A stretch of DNA of 64,000 nucleotides from Pieris napi (taxonomy: Eukaryota; Arthropoda; Insecta; Lepidoptera; Pieridae): the NCBI RefSeq assembly GCF_905475465.1, contig NC_062251.1, positions 5,449,001 through 5,513,000 on the forward strand, written 5' to 3'. The notes beneath the pieces were generated by a model. The model saw only the letters and a program-made list of their open reading frames with translations, was not told where the DNA came from and made no database searches. A program made the position numbers and the translations under genes. Every line of letters begins with the position of its first letter. The stretch's first letter is position 1. Shown here piece by piece: positions 42,101-53,900 of the stretch.

Positions 42101-42940
42101 GTTAAGGCAGCATTCTATGACCCACAAATGAAATTAACTAAATGCTTGAGATTACCTATAACTTGTAGTATATTCACTGCTGAGGCTTGGGCAATATTAG
42201 CTGCTTTAACATATGTAAATAGTAATGTAAATAATGTAAATATTTTGGTTGTAAGTGATTCTAAGAGTGTTTTAACAGCATTGGGTAATTGTAGCTTAGG
42301 ATATAAACAGAATTATATTGTATATAAAATTAAGGATTTACTGTACAATTTAGAAAAGCATGTAGAATTTGTATGGGTACCCTCCCACAGTGGTATAACT
42401 GGCAATGAGGTTGTGGACGAGGCGACTCGTCGGGACCATGACGATGATTTAACAGACTCTTTCAAAGTGCCTTTCACAGACTATTATACGCAGATAAAGA
42501 TTCATCTCAAGAGAAGATGGAAAGAATATTGGAACTACAATACAGAGGTATTAAATAAAGGACAATGGTACTCAGAAATACAGAGAGATTTACCAATGAT
42601 CCCGTGGTATAACAGCTTCAAATACATTAATAGGAAGTTCATAACGTGCATTAATCGCTTACGTGTAGGACACTGCTGTGTTCCAGCACATCTCAAGAGG
42701 AAGAAAATCATTCTTGATGATAATTGTACATATTGTTCAAAGGAAAATGCCGATATAAAGCATGTCTTGTTTGAATGCGAAACGTTTAACATCCAACGTT
42801 TATTACTTGCAAGTGTCATTAGTGATGTCGCAGAAGAAAATTCATTAAGTGTTCCCCGCCGCCCTCAAGATTTACTATCTTATCGTGCTTTTTTCTTACC
42901 TGTGTTTAAATTTATTTCAAACACAGTTGAACAAATTTAA
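39182..42940 (+). CDS. LINE ORF2, endonuclease, reverse transcriptase and RNase H, 1252 aa
   Basis: Endonuclease: FNIQSLQSKKALL, LLNETWLK, MGDLNAHH, SAIDVTLVN, then GSYHYPTQ where SDH is usual. RT: YRPISLSSCLGKLFE, QFGFRKGRSCSESF, VFLDVKGAFDNVD, GTMQGATLSPLLYN, and the active site LQFADDLLLY. RNase H: YTDGSK (Asp), FTAEAWAI (Glu), VSDSKSV (Asp), WVPSHSGITGNEVVDEATR (His/Asp). The end has a Cys/His cluster, CTYCSKENADIKHVLFEC. RNase H together with ORF1 knuckles favours the I group over Jockey or CR1. Uninterrupted, so possibly still active. Confidence 0.92.
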   Translation: MDTFLNIAQFNIQSLQSKKALLNNFLSKHNIDICLLNETWLKSTSIIPNFAPYNFIYKNSVNTHNGVGILIKQNLQYDIVNTTFHESVQNICVAVETSMGKLHILCVYCPHNSDVNRFNIRTMKKVLLEVPKPCIIMGDLNAHHIVFGCQSNNSRGNSLYNLIDELDLCILNDGSATTVQIPNRNASAIDVTLVNPAIAPLCEWRIHDDSMGSYHYPTQVVVNVKPSTYEVRPVEEKYIYCKADWTEYYNLSETSFCQLDTENTEPIALYNNFINILCDIRSITIPKQKSRQTVKVMRKPVPWWNQTCDDAVRKSKKALIQYRASPSISNFIEYKKADAQKKRILKEESINSWHNLCSSFNRMTPVSRIWGYMKRFKRIGSCHDRFFNDEWVPSFLDNISDSNQINLNNVSGILNDSSENNSNSFLNKPFTLNELYISLKSRKDTTPGLDNIPYILIKELHPNAIEILLNIYNILWENLLIPDSWKTQCIIPILKPNKTANNPSSYRPISLSSCLGKLFENMLKIRLDYFAESEGKLPDIQFGFRKGRSCSESFVSFIADLKKAKISHSNVVCVFLDVKGAFDNVDIESLIKILHKLSIPGKTLNWIFNFLHNRTIYVKFNNKLHGPKQANKGTMQGATLSPLLYNLYTSQILDYVNIPQVKILQFADDLLLYSENQSLNIAVNSINTALNKLQTYYRNFLKLEISSEKSSVLVFSKDPFAHTVNISYNNDKIPIVNHHKFLGVVVDDKLKFDKHIQYICQNAMKSINVMRSLAGTFWGSDPKTLNMLYISIVRSHFDYSSLAYMNANSTLLRKLDVIQNIGLRVISGAMRTTPINSMEVENCIPPLCLRRLQLAERFCLKELANENSVILGRVSYPVEITQSIEASSISINTLISGLLPEIPTIMSYIKNLTNNMLTSNKWPIYNSPYNSLLNYLNIQCNLDSVKNKFDFLQFLSDKSEFYIIYTDGSKCETVKAAFYDPQMKLTKCLRLPITCSIFTAEAWAILAALTYVNSNVNNVNILVVSDSKSVLTALGNCSLGYKQNYIVYKIKDLLYNLEKHVEFVWVPSHSGITGNEVVDEATRRDHDDDLTDSFKVPFTDYYTQIKIHLKRRWKEYWNYNTEVLNKGQWYSEIQRDLPMIPWYNSFKYINRKFITCINRLRVGHCCVPAHLKRKKIILDDNCTYCSKENADIKHVLFECETFNIQRLLLASVISDVAEENSLSVPRRPQDLLSYRAFFLPVFKFISNTVEQI

Positions 42941-43351
42941 TTACATAGAGTTAGTTGAAATATTTCCAATTGTATACAATAGTTTTGTATTAAGTTATTT
43001 AGTTTTAATATATTATACTTAATTTGGATATAATTACAATTTGTATTAACGTAATAGCTTAAGAATGTTTATGCTAATATTATATTTATTATTTATGGTA
43101 TAAATGTAACATTTGCACGTTACCATTACATACTTTTAAGGACCTTATGTAATTCTATGATTCCGACTGAAGGACTCTGTATCCATGGTTATGAAATAAA
43201 TTATTAAAAAAAAAAAAAACCGTATCAGATGTGAGGTTTATCTTTAATAAAATATAAACATAAAGAATAATATTATTACAATAGAAATATATATTGCAAT
43301 AGACTGTCTTCTTGACATTACCTGAATCACTGGTCCACCATATCTATGGCC

Positions 43352-43365
43352 GTTGCCATGACAAC
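43352..43365 (+). promoter_or_regulatory. RFX-type X-box, likely promoter of the WDR60-like gene
   Basis: GTTGCCATGACAAC matches the RFX X-box (GTTRCC-AT-GGYAAC) except for one base in the second half site. RFX factors drive ciliary genes, and the next gene is a ciliary dynein-2 chain. A plausible non-coding exon follows, with a donor GTAAGA at 43422 and an acceptor just before 44950. The site lies about 130 bp downstream of a full-length LINE insertion. Confidence 0.6.
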
Positions 43366-43586
43366 GAAACATCAACACATAAGAAAATGTCGGTGTCATC
43401 GGGTTAGGAAATAAATACTGAGTAAGATTTAGTGCTTTAAGAATTAATAGTTTTAATGAAACTCATGGTAAGTTATTTTTTAATAATTATTATATTATAT
43501 TGACTATTAATATGACATTAAACATTACATGAAGCTCGACAAATCGATATAGTAGACGTAAAAAATTATGTTTATGAAAACGAAAT

Positions 43587-44027
43587 GTGTTGAAATCATT
43601 TAAGTACTACTGGCGAACATCGTACCGCCTAACTGTCGATTCTTTATTTTTTTTAAATACTTATTCTGCTATTCGGGACACCGGTCTAGCTAGTAAGATA
43701 AAAAAAACGAAAGTTAATAAGACAACAAATACATTATGTGAAAAAATAAAAATTTACCTTCCCGGAACCCCTCCACTAACACTTGAACTTTATGATATGG
43801 TATTAAAGTTCAAATTGACTTTTAAGTATTATTACGAATATTTTGTATGGGAATATAGAAAAGTGTTTGTTTTTAGACGTTTTCACTCAATTTTTTTTAA
43901 TTTTTCTCTCCGTAAGAACAATCCTCGTACTTCAAGGAAAGAAAGAATAAAAAAAGAATTGGCCAAATTGGTCCAGGCGTTGTTGAGTTATGCGCTTACC
44001 ATTTTGCGATTCAATTTTATATTATAG
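43587..44027 (+). other. Open frame of 146 codons, not supported as a gene
   Basis: Rich in Lys, Phe and Tyr from AT-rich sequence, with a PGTPPLTLELYDM patch in the middle. No motif or splice context. It would fall in the 5'-UTR intron of the WDR60-like gene. Confidence 0.2.
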
Positions 44028-44680
44028 ATAGTACACATTTCCCTGCCAATTTGTTATTACGCAGTATTGAAAATATATGATTTAGCGATATCTGATTATT
44101 ATTTTCTGGCACGAACATATTTTTTTATACGTTACATTATGAAATCTAATTTTCATAAATTTCAATTGATTTAACCAATAGACAATTAAACTCTAATATA
44201 ATAAAGAGGAAAGTAGTAATAATAATCTACTGAAACGACTCTAAAAATTCTTTTACCAATATATTAATTAATTATAAGTGTCATGAATAAATAAAAAATA
44301 TTGGTTGTTTGTAAAGTAGGTTTACGATCGAGATGTTTACGTGATAACGTCTTATTGGTGATATAAGTTTTTGGGAAATAAGGAATTAATGAAGATAACA
44401 ATTTTTTCAAATTTTAAATTACATCTATCGTTTTATTCACACTTTTGATGATAAATTTCGGGTGTAAAATGACAAGTTTACTTATTCGACTATGATATAC
44501 ATTTTTCTTCATACATTCACGGAATGACTGGCAGCGCTCGAGATGAGACGGGAGATCGGTCCGTCTCTCTCTCGTTATACCTGCGATCGCGCTCGTGAGG
44601 TTTTGGTGTGACACAAGTTTCTGAACATGTCACCCGACTAAAACGATTTTAAAGACGTTATCACGTCAAAATCTGTATCT

Positions 44681-44910
44681 GTTTCATGATATGTGTCAAT
44701 CTAATAGGCAAATAAGTGATCAGCCTGTGCCTGACACACGCGTTAACTTTGGGTCTAAAGCAAGCCTGTTTTACTCACGATGTTTTCCACCACCGTTCGA
44801 GCGAATGATAAATGCGCACATAGAAAGAAAGTCCATTGGTGCCAGGGATCGAACCTATGACCTCAATGATGAGAGTCGCAAGCTAAAGCCACTAGGCCAA
44901 CACTGCTATA
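44681..44910 (-). mobile_element. tRNA-derived SINE (family B)
   Basis: Reverse copy ending 55 nt before the ATG of the WDR60-like gene, so it lies in or next to the 5'-UTR intron. The head (minus) is AGTGTTGGCCTAGTGGCTTT. Confidence 0.75.
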
Positions 44911-44965
44911 CTGCTAGTTAGTTATAATTGGGTAAAAACTATTTTGCAGGTGTTTAAGTAGAACA

Positions 44966-47900
44966 ATGCAGTCGTCAAGGAAAACAGTTGCCAAAAAAGT
45001 AAAAGAAAAAACGCAAGATGACATTCCTATCAAGAAACAAGATGAGAAATTAAAGAGAAGCGTATACAGTGTCACCACACCACGTTCTGTTCCCCAAAAA
45101 TCAAGTACAGCGGATATTTATTCTCGACAAAAAAGCGCTTTAAATACTAAAAAATCTACGACGAATTTAACTAGTACGTCATTGAAAGATATAAAACAAT
45201 TGAAGAGTAAATATTCGCCAATTCCCGCCACGTCAAAAATCGAATCTGTCAAGCCAAGGACAAAAGTGTTGCCATTTTCGGTCGCGGTAAATTCGCCGAT
45301 AGCGAAACGAAAAATTATCAAACAGGAGTCGGCGATCGAGGCCCAAAAGAAACCTGACGAAGTAAAGGTTGATAAGGAAAGACAAAGGAAAAATACTAGA
45401 ACGTTAGAAGACCACGAAGTGAAGGTTTTAAATGAAGTGGATAATAATAGTGAAATGATTAATTTGACAAAGAAATTAAAAGCTCAATCGAAGGTTTTTT
45501 ACGTTGATTTAAATGGGGATCAGTCTAAGGTTAGATTTTAATTTTTTTTAAAGTATTAATAAAAACTTCGGGGTGTTGTGGGTACCTAGATTACAATTAT
45601 TCAGTGGTACATGGTACATGTTTAAAACAATTTAAAAAAAAGAGTGGTTATTTTTTTATTTGTTTTAGTGTTATAATGAAACACAAACCGTATAACGCTA
45701 AAGACTCACGACGCGGTTTTCACCCGCCGTGGTTGCGGGTCCGCAGCCTTTGAAGAATATATTTACGTAAAAAATTAAAGCACATTTCACGACGCATTTT
45801 ACGCCCGGAGCGTGTGCGATTATTTGCAGGTCCCGCTGCACCGACGCCCATCTTGTACCGGCGGGCGGGGGTCGCGGTCCCGCAGCCGCGGCGGGTTGAA
45901 CCTGCACCAGTGGAACTTTTCTCTCATCGTCCTTTAACTAATTAATAAGAGTAATAAATAATCCATAACGATCTCTTTCCGCAATCAGTGAATGCACCCA
46001 GAACCTTTTAGGCCTTCTTTTTTTAATTCTTCTGTGAAGTAAGTATAACGCAACAGCTTGTTTCTGGTGTGATTCCATGGCGGCGATTCCAACGGCCCGT
46101 ATTGCAATAATCAACCGCCAAGTTTGCGAGCGAAAATCACAACCGCGACGTAACCGCACAAACCTCCGGTCTCGTGAGTTTTGAAAATAAAACTCCTTTA
46201 CGCCACCGAGGCGGGCGCGGGTAAAAACCGCTTCGTGAGTCCTTAGCCTAAGACATTTAGTATGCGTGCATGTATGAGTGTGTCTGACACACCTTCGACT
46301 TTTTTTGTCTAAGGCATGTCGGTTTTCCTTACCATGTTGTCCTTCCCGTCCGTACCGTTAGCAGTGTTAAATGTGCACATAGACAAAGTCCCAGGGTTGA
46401 GTCAAGTTTAACCAATTAGGACAAAACTGAGGGTTAAACAATCAGTTAATAATGTTACTTTTTTTTATTTTTATGATTGGGCAGTTCACACCAATTGACC
46501 TAGTCCCATGCTAAGCTGGTGAAGCTTGTGTTATGGGTACTAGGTAACTGATATACATACATATTATAGATAGATAGACATATAAATACATATTTAAACA
46601 CCCAAGACCTAAGCACAACACCAAATGCTCATCACATCGATGTTCGTCTCAGCCGGGGATCAAACCCGGGACCCATGGATTCGCAGTCAGGGGTACTAAC
46701 CACTAGACCAATGAGTCGTCAAAATATATCATTCGTCGTTTTTAAAATATATTACAGGATAAGGAACCAAGTGAAGAAGAAATGAGTTATGAAGACGATT
46801 TTGAGAGTTACGAGTCCGATTTCGACTCGTACCACAGTTCCACTCACACTGAAGAATCGTTGAGTGAGAAAGAGACAGAGAAGCAGTTGAAAGAAGAGAG
46901 TATGCTTGATTCTGGTAAGAGTTAGAATAACAGGTCAGATATTACATAATCATTAATTCATATAACTTATAAAAGAAATGCTTCTAATTTTATATTTACT
47001 GCCAGTTCTCAAATCAAGGGCGTAGAACGGAAGAGAAGAACTGGCAATAAACTCTCCGCCGCTCTTTATAATCGCCAAGTTTTTTTTTCACATTGTTTGT
47101 AAGGAGCTGCAACCATTACCACCATATTCTACATTATATGAGGGTAACTTAGAATTTTTTTTCTGATAGAAATTGATAGGTCATACAATTTTTACCGTAG
47201 TCTAAGTCACAAACCAACTCTTTAGGCACCTTCGACCTGCGCGAGCGATCAGCGAAAACAATGCCAATGGAATTCATAATAGAAGATACAGAGAAGAGAA
47301 CGTCTCTAACAGATGAAGGGTTTCAGGATATGTCCAGTTCGAGTGCTGTGTCCAGCATGAAGACTGTGCACGTGGAAATTCTAGAACGGTAAGTTTGTAT
47401 AATTTTTGAAGTGAAACTTCTTAAGGCGTATGTGGGTAAAATTTGTACGGATGAAACGCAATAGTAATAAATTAGCGTCACGAAGATGTGCAGCATTTTT
47501 GTCGAAGAAGGGAAGGGAGGGAAAGGGGAGAGAGCGATTGAGACCGATTGAGAGAGAGTGAGAAAGGACGAACGTAGCAGTAAGCAAATAGCCATTTTTT
47601 TTTTTTTAAAGACCATTCACACCAATTGACCTAGTCCCATGTTAAGCTGGTGAAGCTTGTGTTATGGGTACTAGGCAACGGATATACATACATATTATAG
47701 ATAGACATACATATAAATACATATTTAAACACCCAAGACCTAAGAACAACACCAAATGCTCATCACGTCGATGTTCGTCTCAGCCGGGGATCGAACCCGG
47801 GACCTATGGATTCGCAGTCAGAGGTACTAACCACTAGACCAATGAGTCGTCGAGCCATGGAGCGAGAGTAGGGAGCAAGCAAGTGAGAAAGATCGAGAGA

Positions 47901-50900
47901 GAGAGTGAGATAGAGCGAACGTCGCATCACGCACAGTGCCATGGAGCGAGAGGTGGGAGAGAGCTATAGTGAGAAAGATTCAGGGAGATAGATAAAAAAT
48001 ACACGTCATTGGTTGATATTCGTTTAGTAGTTACATATTAGAACTTTAGATGGCAATTATGTCGCATAAATTCTTAGGGTTCATTTCATAATTAATATAA
48101 GTAGCAGCGAGTACCGGATAAATAACTAATCCGCTGTTTTGCTAATATTTTTATTGTATTTTAATTTTTTGTAACATCGATATTTACCATACTTGTCATA
48201 TAATTTATATAATATATATCAATCGCTTATACTGGGAATAAATAAGGCGCAACTGCGTTTCTCTACAAAAGAAACAACATTTAAAGCCTATATTCTAGGA
48301 TTTATAAAGTAAAATAATATAATGAAAAAAATTAAAATATCTTACTTATATTATGTCAAGTGACATAAATTAAACATCGTTGATCAGACGGCAAAGACAA
48401 CATTACAAAAGAGTTTATATAAAATACAATATAGACAAGAGTTTGTATAGGAATGTTTTCCTTACATATCTTAATATATATAAATTACGTGTCACGTTGT
48501 TTGTCCGCTATGGACTCCTAAACTACCGAACCGATATCAATCAAATTTGCACACCGTGTGTAGTTTGATCCAACTTAAAAGATAGGATAGCTTACATCTT
48601 AAATTATACGCGCAATATTATTTTATTGCAAAACATTTGTTTTTTATTTGATAGTCACAATTCTAACAGATGGCGCTGTGTTGAAAGTAACAACGTTTCA
48701 CATAAGCTACAATTTTATGACATAAGCACCAAAAAAGCATGGTGGTCCCCATTACTGGTGTTCTCCTACCGTTTCCCTTGAATAGTTTGCTACTAAGTAA
48801 TATAACAAAAACCTTAGCCACAGCAACGCTTGGCCGGTTTGCTAGTATATTATAAAAGATAGCTTGTCACGTATACTGTAAATATCTTACAATATATGTG
48901 ATAAACTTCAATAAATAAATTACAAGACAGACGACAAAAAGTCATCAAATATCTGTAAACAAAAATGAAAAAGGAATGAGGAAATGGCTGGCTTAATTAA
49001 GTTATGAATTATGATTTCAGACCTCTATTCATCGACTTCACGAAATCAAAGGAAAACAGAAGAAAACGACGCATTTGTGACAAACAAAAGCAACGGGCTA
49101 AAGATATTTTAAGCATGGTAACACTGCACCAAATGTCATTTACACTGTTCGAAATGAAACCGATTCCCTACGAGTTATATATGGCAACATTTGGTCGTGC
49201 TAATTACACCCAAGTTGCTGTTCAAACGTTTGATGATGGTATCACTGAGGAGGTACAAACTGACGAGATTGAATATGGCAATAAATGGACGCAATATCCA
49301 ATTAAATTTACCAAAAATACTGTTCATTTAAGTAATGTTAAAACTAAAAGAGATTCTAATGAAATTGAACTTAAAATTAATAATTTAATCAAATATAATC
49401 AAGAAACTGATGGTAATGTCGATGAAGATTATAAAAAAAATCCCCTAAGAATATATTTAGAACAGAAAGATGGCGCTGGTGATGACAAAATGCTGCCATA
49501 TGACATTTATATGTCAAAAACTAAATGCGACTACAATGTAAACAAATTACGCAAATTTCTAAAGAAAGTTGATGGTAGAATATCCAATATTTTGAGTAGA
49601 AATACTGGCAACACAACAACAAATTTAATTGCAACGAAAAAATATCCATTTAGTAGTGGTTATATATCAATTTCAAGTAAAGAATTAAACAAATTCAAGC
49701 TATTGCAAAGCACAAAAATTGTCGGTGTAGTGTTTTCAGAGACAAAAACGAATTTAGTAATTACAATACATGGTAACACTGAAGTTACGCTCAATCACAA
49801 TTGTGTTGTATGTCTATGGGACTTGAATGTTGCTATATTAGAACCCATTAAAGTGTTAATTAGCAAAGAACAGGTAGAAATTGGGAGATTAAGAGGAAAC
49901 TTTGATGATATATTTGTGGCTGCGCTTAGAGATGGGTGAGTTTTATACCAGTTCAGGTATATTTAGCTTCGAGACTCGCCTTTTGCTGATGTTTCTGATA
50001 GAACTCTTACAGGATATTAAAATTGTCATCTCTTACTCATTCCGAAGGTCTAAAACCAGCAAATTTTTCCGAATTTCTTCTGCAAAAACCAACGTAAGAT
50101 TTCTGACACCTCTCTTTCGAATTCTTCGCGATTGTAACGTATTAAACAGTACTTATCCTATATATATATAGCTGGATATATTCGGTAGTGGGCTGATCGG
50201 TTTTAAAAATCATTGCTAAGTGTCAATCTCGAACCTAACCCGCTGTTTTGCTGGTAATTTCTTTTTGTGCTTAGCAAGAATTTCTGGTATTTTTATTTGA
50301 TTTGATTGAATTTTTTTGTTTAACTAAATTGTCATACATTTTAGATAAAAGATTTATTTAGTACCATGTTAGTCGGTGCTGATTCTCACCCTAGAAACTA
50401 CGCAAGCCTGCATACATAGCAAATTTTTTTGAAACCTCATTTTCATTTGTGCTACAAGTACAGGCCATTTAAAACTATTTTATAACAAACTTCAAACGCT
50501 TGTGTGCTTCTTCTAATCGAAATGAATTCATGTTATGTATGTTCCCTGAATGAACCTTATTACTTAGGGTTAGTAGAAGTCCACGGTGAAAGAAGAACGC
50601 TGGAGTTTCATCCCTTTGTAGTTGACATCTCCAGTTGCCTCACTGCACTATTTGGTTTTTTTTTTTTTATAGAACGGGGGACAAACGAGCAGGAGGCTCA
50701 CCTGATATTAAGTGATACCGCCACCCATGGACACTCTCAATGCCAGAGGGCTCGCGAGTGCGTTGCCGGCCTTTTAAGAATTGGTACGCTCTTTTCTTGA
50801 AGGACCCTAAGTCGAATTGGTTCGGAAATACTTCAGTGGGCAGCTGGTTCGTCATTTCTTTTAAAGCAAAGGAGTGGAACTTCCCCTTCCATCTACACTA

Positions 50901-53900
50901 CACAGTATAATTATAGGTTCATTAATGCGGTGATTGAATAGGCATCTCCTGGACAGGTCACATCTCACTTAACATCGGGTAGATTGTGGCAAAGTCTGTC
51001 CAGATCTGAATTAAATAAATATAGTTTAAAAAAACTATAACACACGCTTTTAAAGCACATCAAACTAAAAAGTGAAAAATAATTCCTAATTTAGGCTGAA
51101 AATGGTAATGAACAAAAAATACTGGTATTATTGTGAAAAAGCGTGGGGCGCTCTGTGCCATATTTTTCGTCTATAGAGCAACCCAATTATTATTTTTCGG
51201 ATTATTGCATTGTCATCGATCTTTGACAGGTGCGCAAAATTTGAATAAAATCTGTCCGTTTAAAGTGGGTCAAAATCGAGTCCGAAGGAGTCGGTTACAT
51301 ACATACATACATACATATATACATACAGGTGAAGCTAATATAAAGCGTGTAAAAAGAAGAAATTTTGCAGTCGAATTTTAAGTTTATTCATGACTAACAG
51401 CAATATAGGTAACACCATTTTTCTAGAACAGTGCATTTGTGGGATCTATCTGAAGATGCAAATTGGAATTTCGGATCTGGCAACACTCATGACGATGTAA
51501 AGAAAGTTACGAATTACAAGTTACGTCAATCTGCGTATACGAGTAGCGCCTCAAATTTAGAATTGGGCCATACGTTGGATATAATTGTAGGTTTAGAATT
51601 CGTTTCTGGCAACACAATGATTTTGGAAAATGGAAATAAACTTTTGGGACAGGTTAGTAAAGAGGTTTTAGTATTCAATTTTAATATCAAAGAGGTACTA
51701 GATTCTCTTGTGCGACCTAGCCAACTGTGGGCTTGACTCCCGGTGGGGGTCTTCCCTGGGAGATACCATCTCCAATTGATTAAAAAAAGAGCATACTCCT
51801 TCAAAGGCCATTTTGGTGGCCCGTAGGCTCGATACCCCCCTATCCTATAAAAACCAATATTTTTGGTTGAAGTTGGGCATATTTGGAACTAAACAAGTAA
51901 AAGTAAACAGAAGCATGAACAATGTTTTTTACTAGGTGTATGTAAAAGTGTGCAGTGTTGGCCTAGTGGCTTCAGCGTGCGACTCTCATACCTGAGGTCG
52001 TAGGTACGATCCCCGGCTGTGCACCAATGGACTTTTTATGTGCACATTTAACATTTGCTCGAACGGTGAAGGAAAACATTGTCAGGAAACCGACATGTCT
52101 TAGACCCAAAAAGTCGACGGCGTGTGTCAGGCACTGGAGGCTGATCACCTACTTGCCTATTAGATTTAAAAATGATCATGAAACAGATTCAGAAATCTGA
52201 GGCCAAGACCTAAAGAGGTTGTAGCGCAGATTTATTTTGTATGTAAAAGTATGAATTATCTCATAGTTTTTTTACATATAAATTCTTATTGTGTATAAAG
52301 GATGAACAGTCCCACCAACCTAAAGTTATCATCGAGGTGCCTCATAGCCTAGCGGTCTTATTAAGTGGCAGCTAGGTGAGGGGTACCGGGTTCGATTCCC
52401 GGTTCGAGGGCAAGTTTTAATTTAATTTAAATTTGTTCTCGGCCTTTGGGAGGGTTGTGCGGTACCGGGCGAGTTGTTAAACCGTACATGGAGGACACGG
52501 TCGAATTTCTACTGACAAGCACGAATTAAAAAATCCTATACTTGACGCTGGCTAATGCACAAATCGTGCCAGAGCCATTAAAAAAATAAAAAAAGTGATC
52601 ATCGAACAGTCAAGTGACTGGCCTGAAGATGTTAATAAAGTCGAGAAGTTATATGCTCAGCTGAAAACACTTCGTTAGCGCGTTTCAGAGTATGACGTCA
52701 TCGTTGTGATTTGTAGGCACATAGGTGTCGCCACAATGATATCGACTATAATTATGCAGCGAAAATTCTAAAACAAATATTCCAAACTAAATATAAATGT
52801 AAATAAAACAATATTTAACTGTTTTTTAGATTTGTGTGTTGCTACAGCGTGGAATTGTGATTATTTATTCAATAATTCAAGAGAAAAATAAAAATACATC
52901 GCACGATTTGGGAAAGGCATATTGGTCGAAAATAAAACTAGAGAAGTATCAAGACATTAATATAAGCGACTATATTGTGCCAAATGAACTTAAAATGGAT
53001 TTCAGTTTAAACAAAGCCAAGAAGCAACTAATCCATAGACGACAAGGGAAACATTTTTCGCGCCCAAAATCCGCCATGACACATGACAAAAGTGTTGCCA
53101 GTAATCTCACGCAAAATTCGAATTGGGAGAGTGGAATTGTGTGTAACGCATTGAAAATTGTCAATTATAATAATGTTGATAGATATTTGATTGGAAAAAA
53201 TGGCGGGGAAGTTTTAATTTTGAAAAGAATTGGCGGGAATATTAACATTGACAGGTTGTATGTTACTGGTATGTATTGTCTTAAACTAAACATTATTTAA
53301 TTGTTTTTGAAGTGAAACTTCTTTATCGGGGTTGGAAAAAAAAATTGTGTAACATTTTTTCGTTACGCGTCACATTTTCCGTTACGCGCCATCTTTTGAA
53401 GTGAAACTTCTTCATCGGCGTTGGAAAAAAATTTACACACATTTGTCACATTTTTCGGTTACGCGCCATATTTTTCTTGTCCCTACCACGGTTGATCCGA
53501 AGAGATTCGAAGCCATTAGTAACAAAAATATATAATAACGATAACAATGATAGTAATACTAATAATTCTATTACAATTAATGAAATTCTATAATAATCTT
53601 AGTACTACATAGTAGTACAGTAATAATGAAATAATTGTATTTGTATTCATGTCTATGATAATAAAAGCCTTTTGTTAAACTTTATCTAATTTAACTTTAT
53701 TTAACCAATTTCTGTAAAGTTGCATATAGTAGATCATTTTTCGAAAAATAAGGTCATAAAGAAGTTTCACTTCTTACGTGTGTACACCTAGTACACGCAC
53801 ACATTTTTTTATTTAATATACAAATTGATGCGCAAATGTTTGCTACTTCATTGCATACACTGACAGTCCAGGAAATCGACTATTTATGTTTGTAAAACAT

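Larger units (their letters stand above)
37965..43218 (+). mobile_element. Full-length I-clade-like LINE, apparently recent
   Basis: Flanked by CCGTATCAGATG at 37953-37964 and 43220-43231. The 3' end has AATAAA (43195) and a poly-A. Both ORFs are uninterrupted. It lies between the coiled-coil gene and the WDR60-like gene. Confidence 0.9.
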
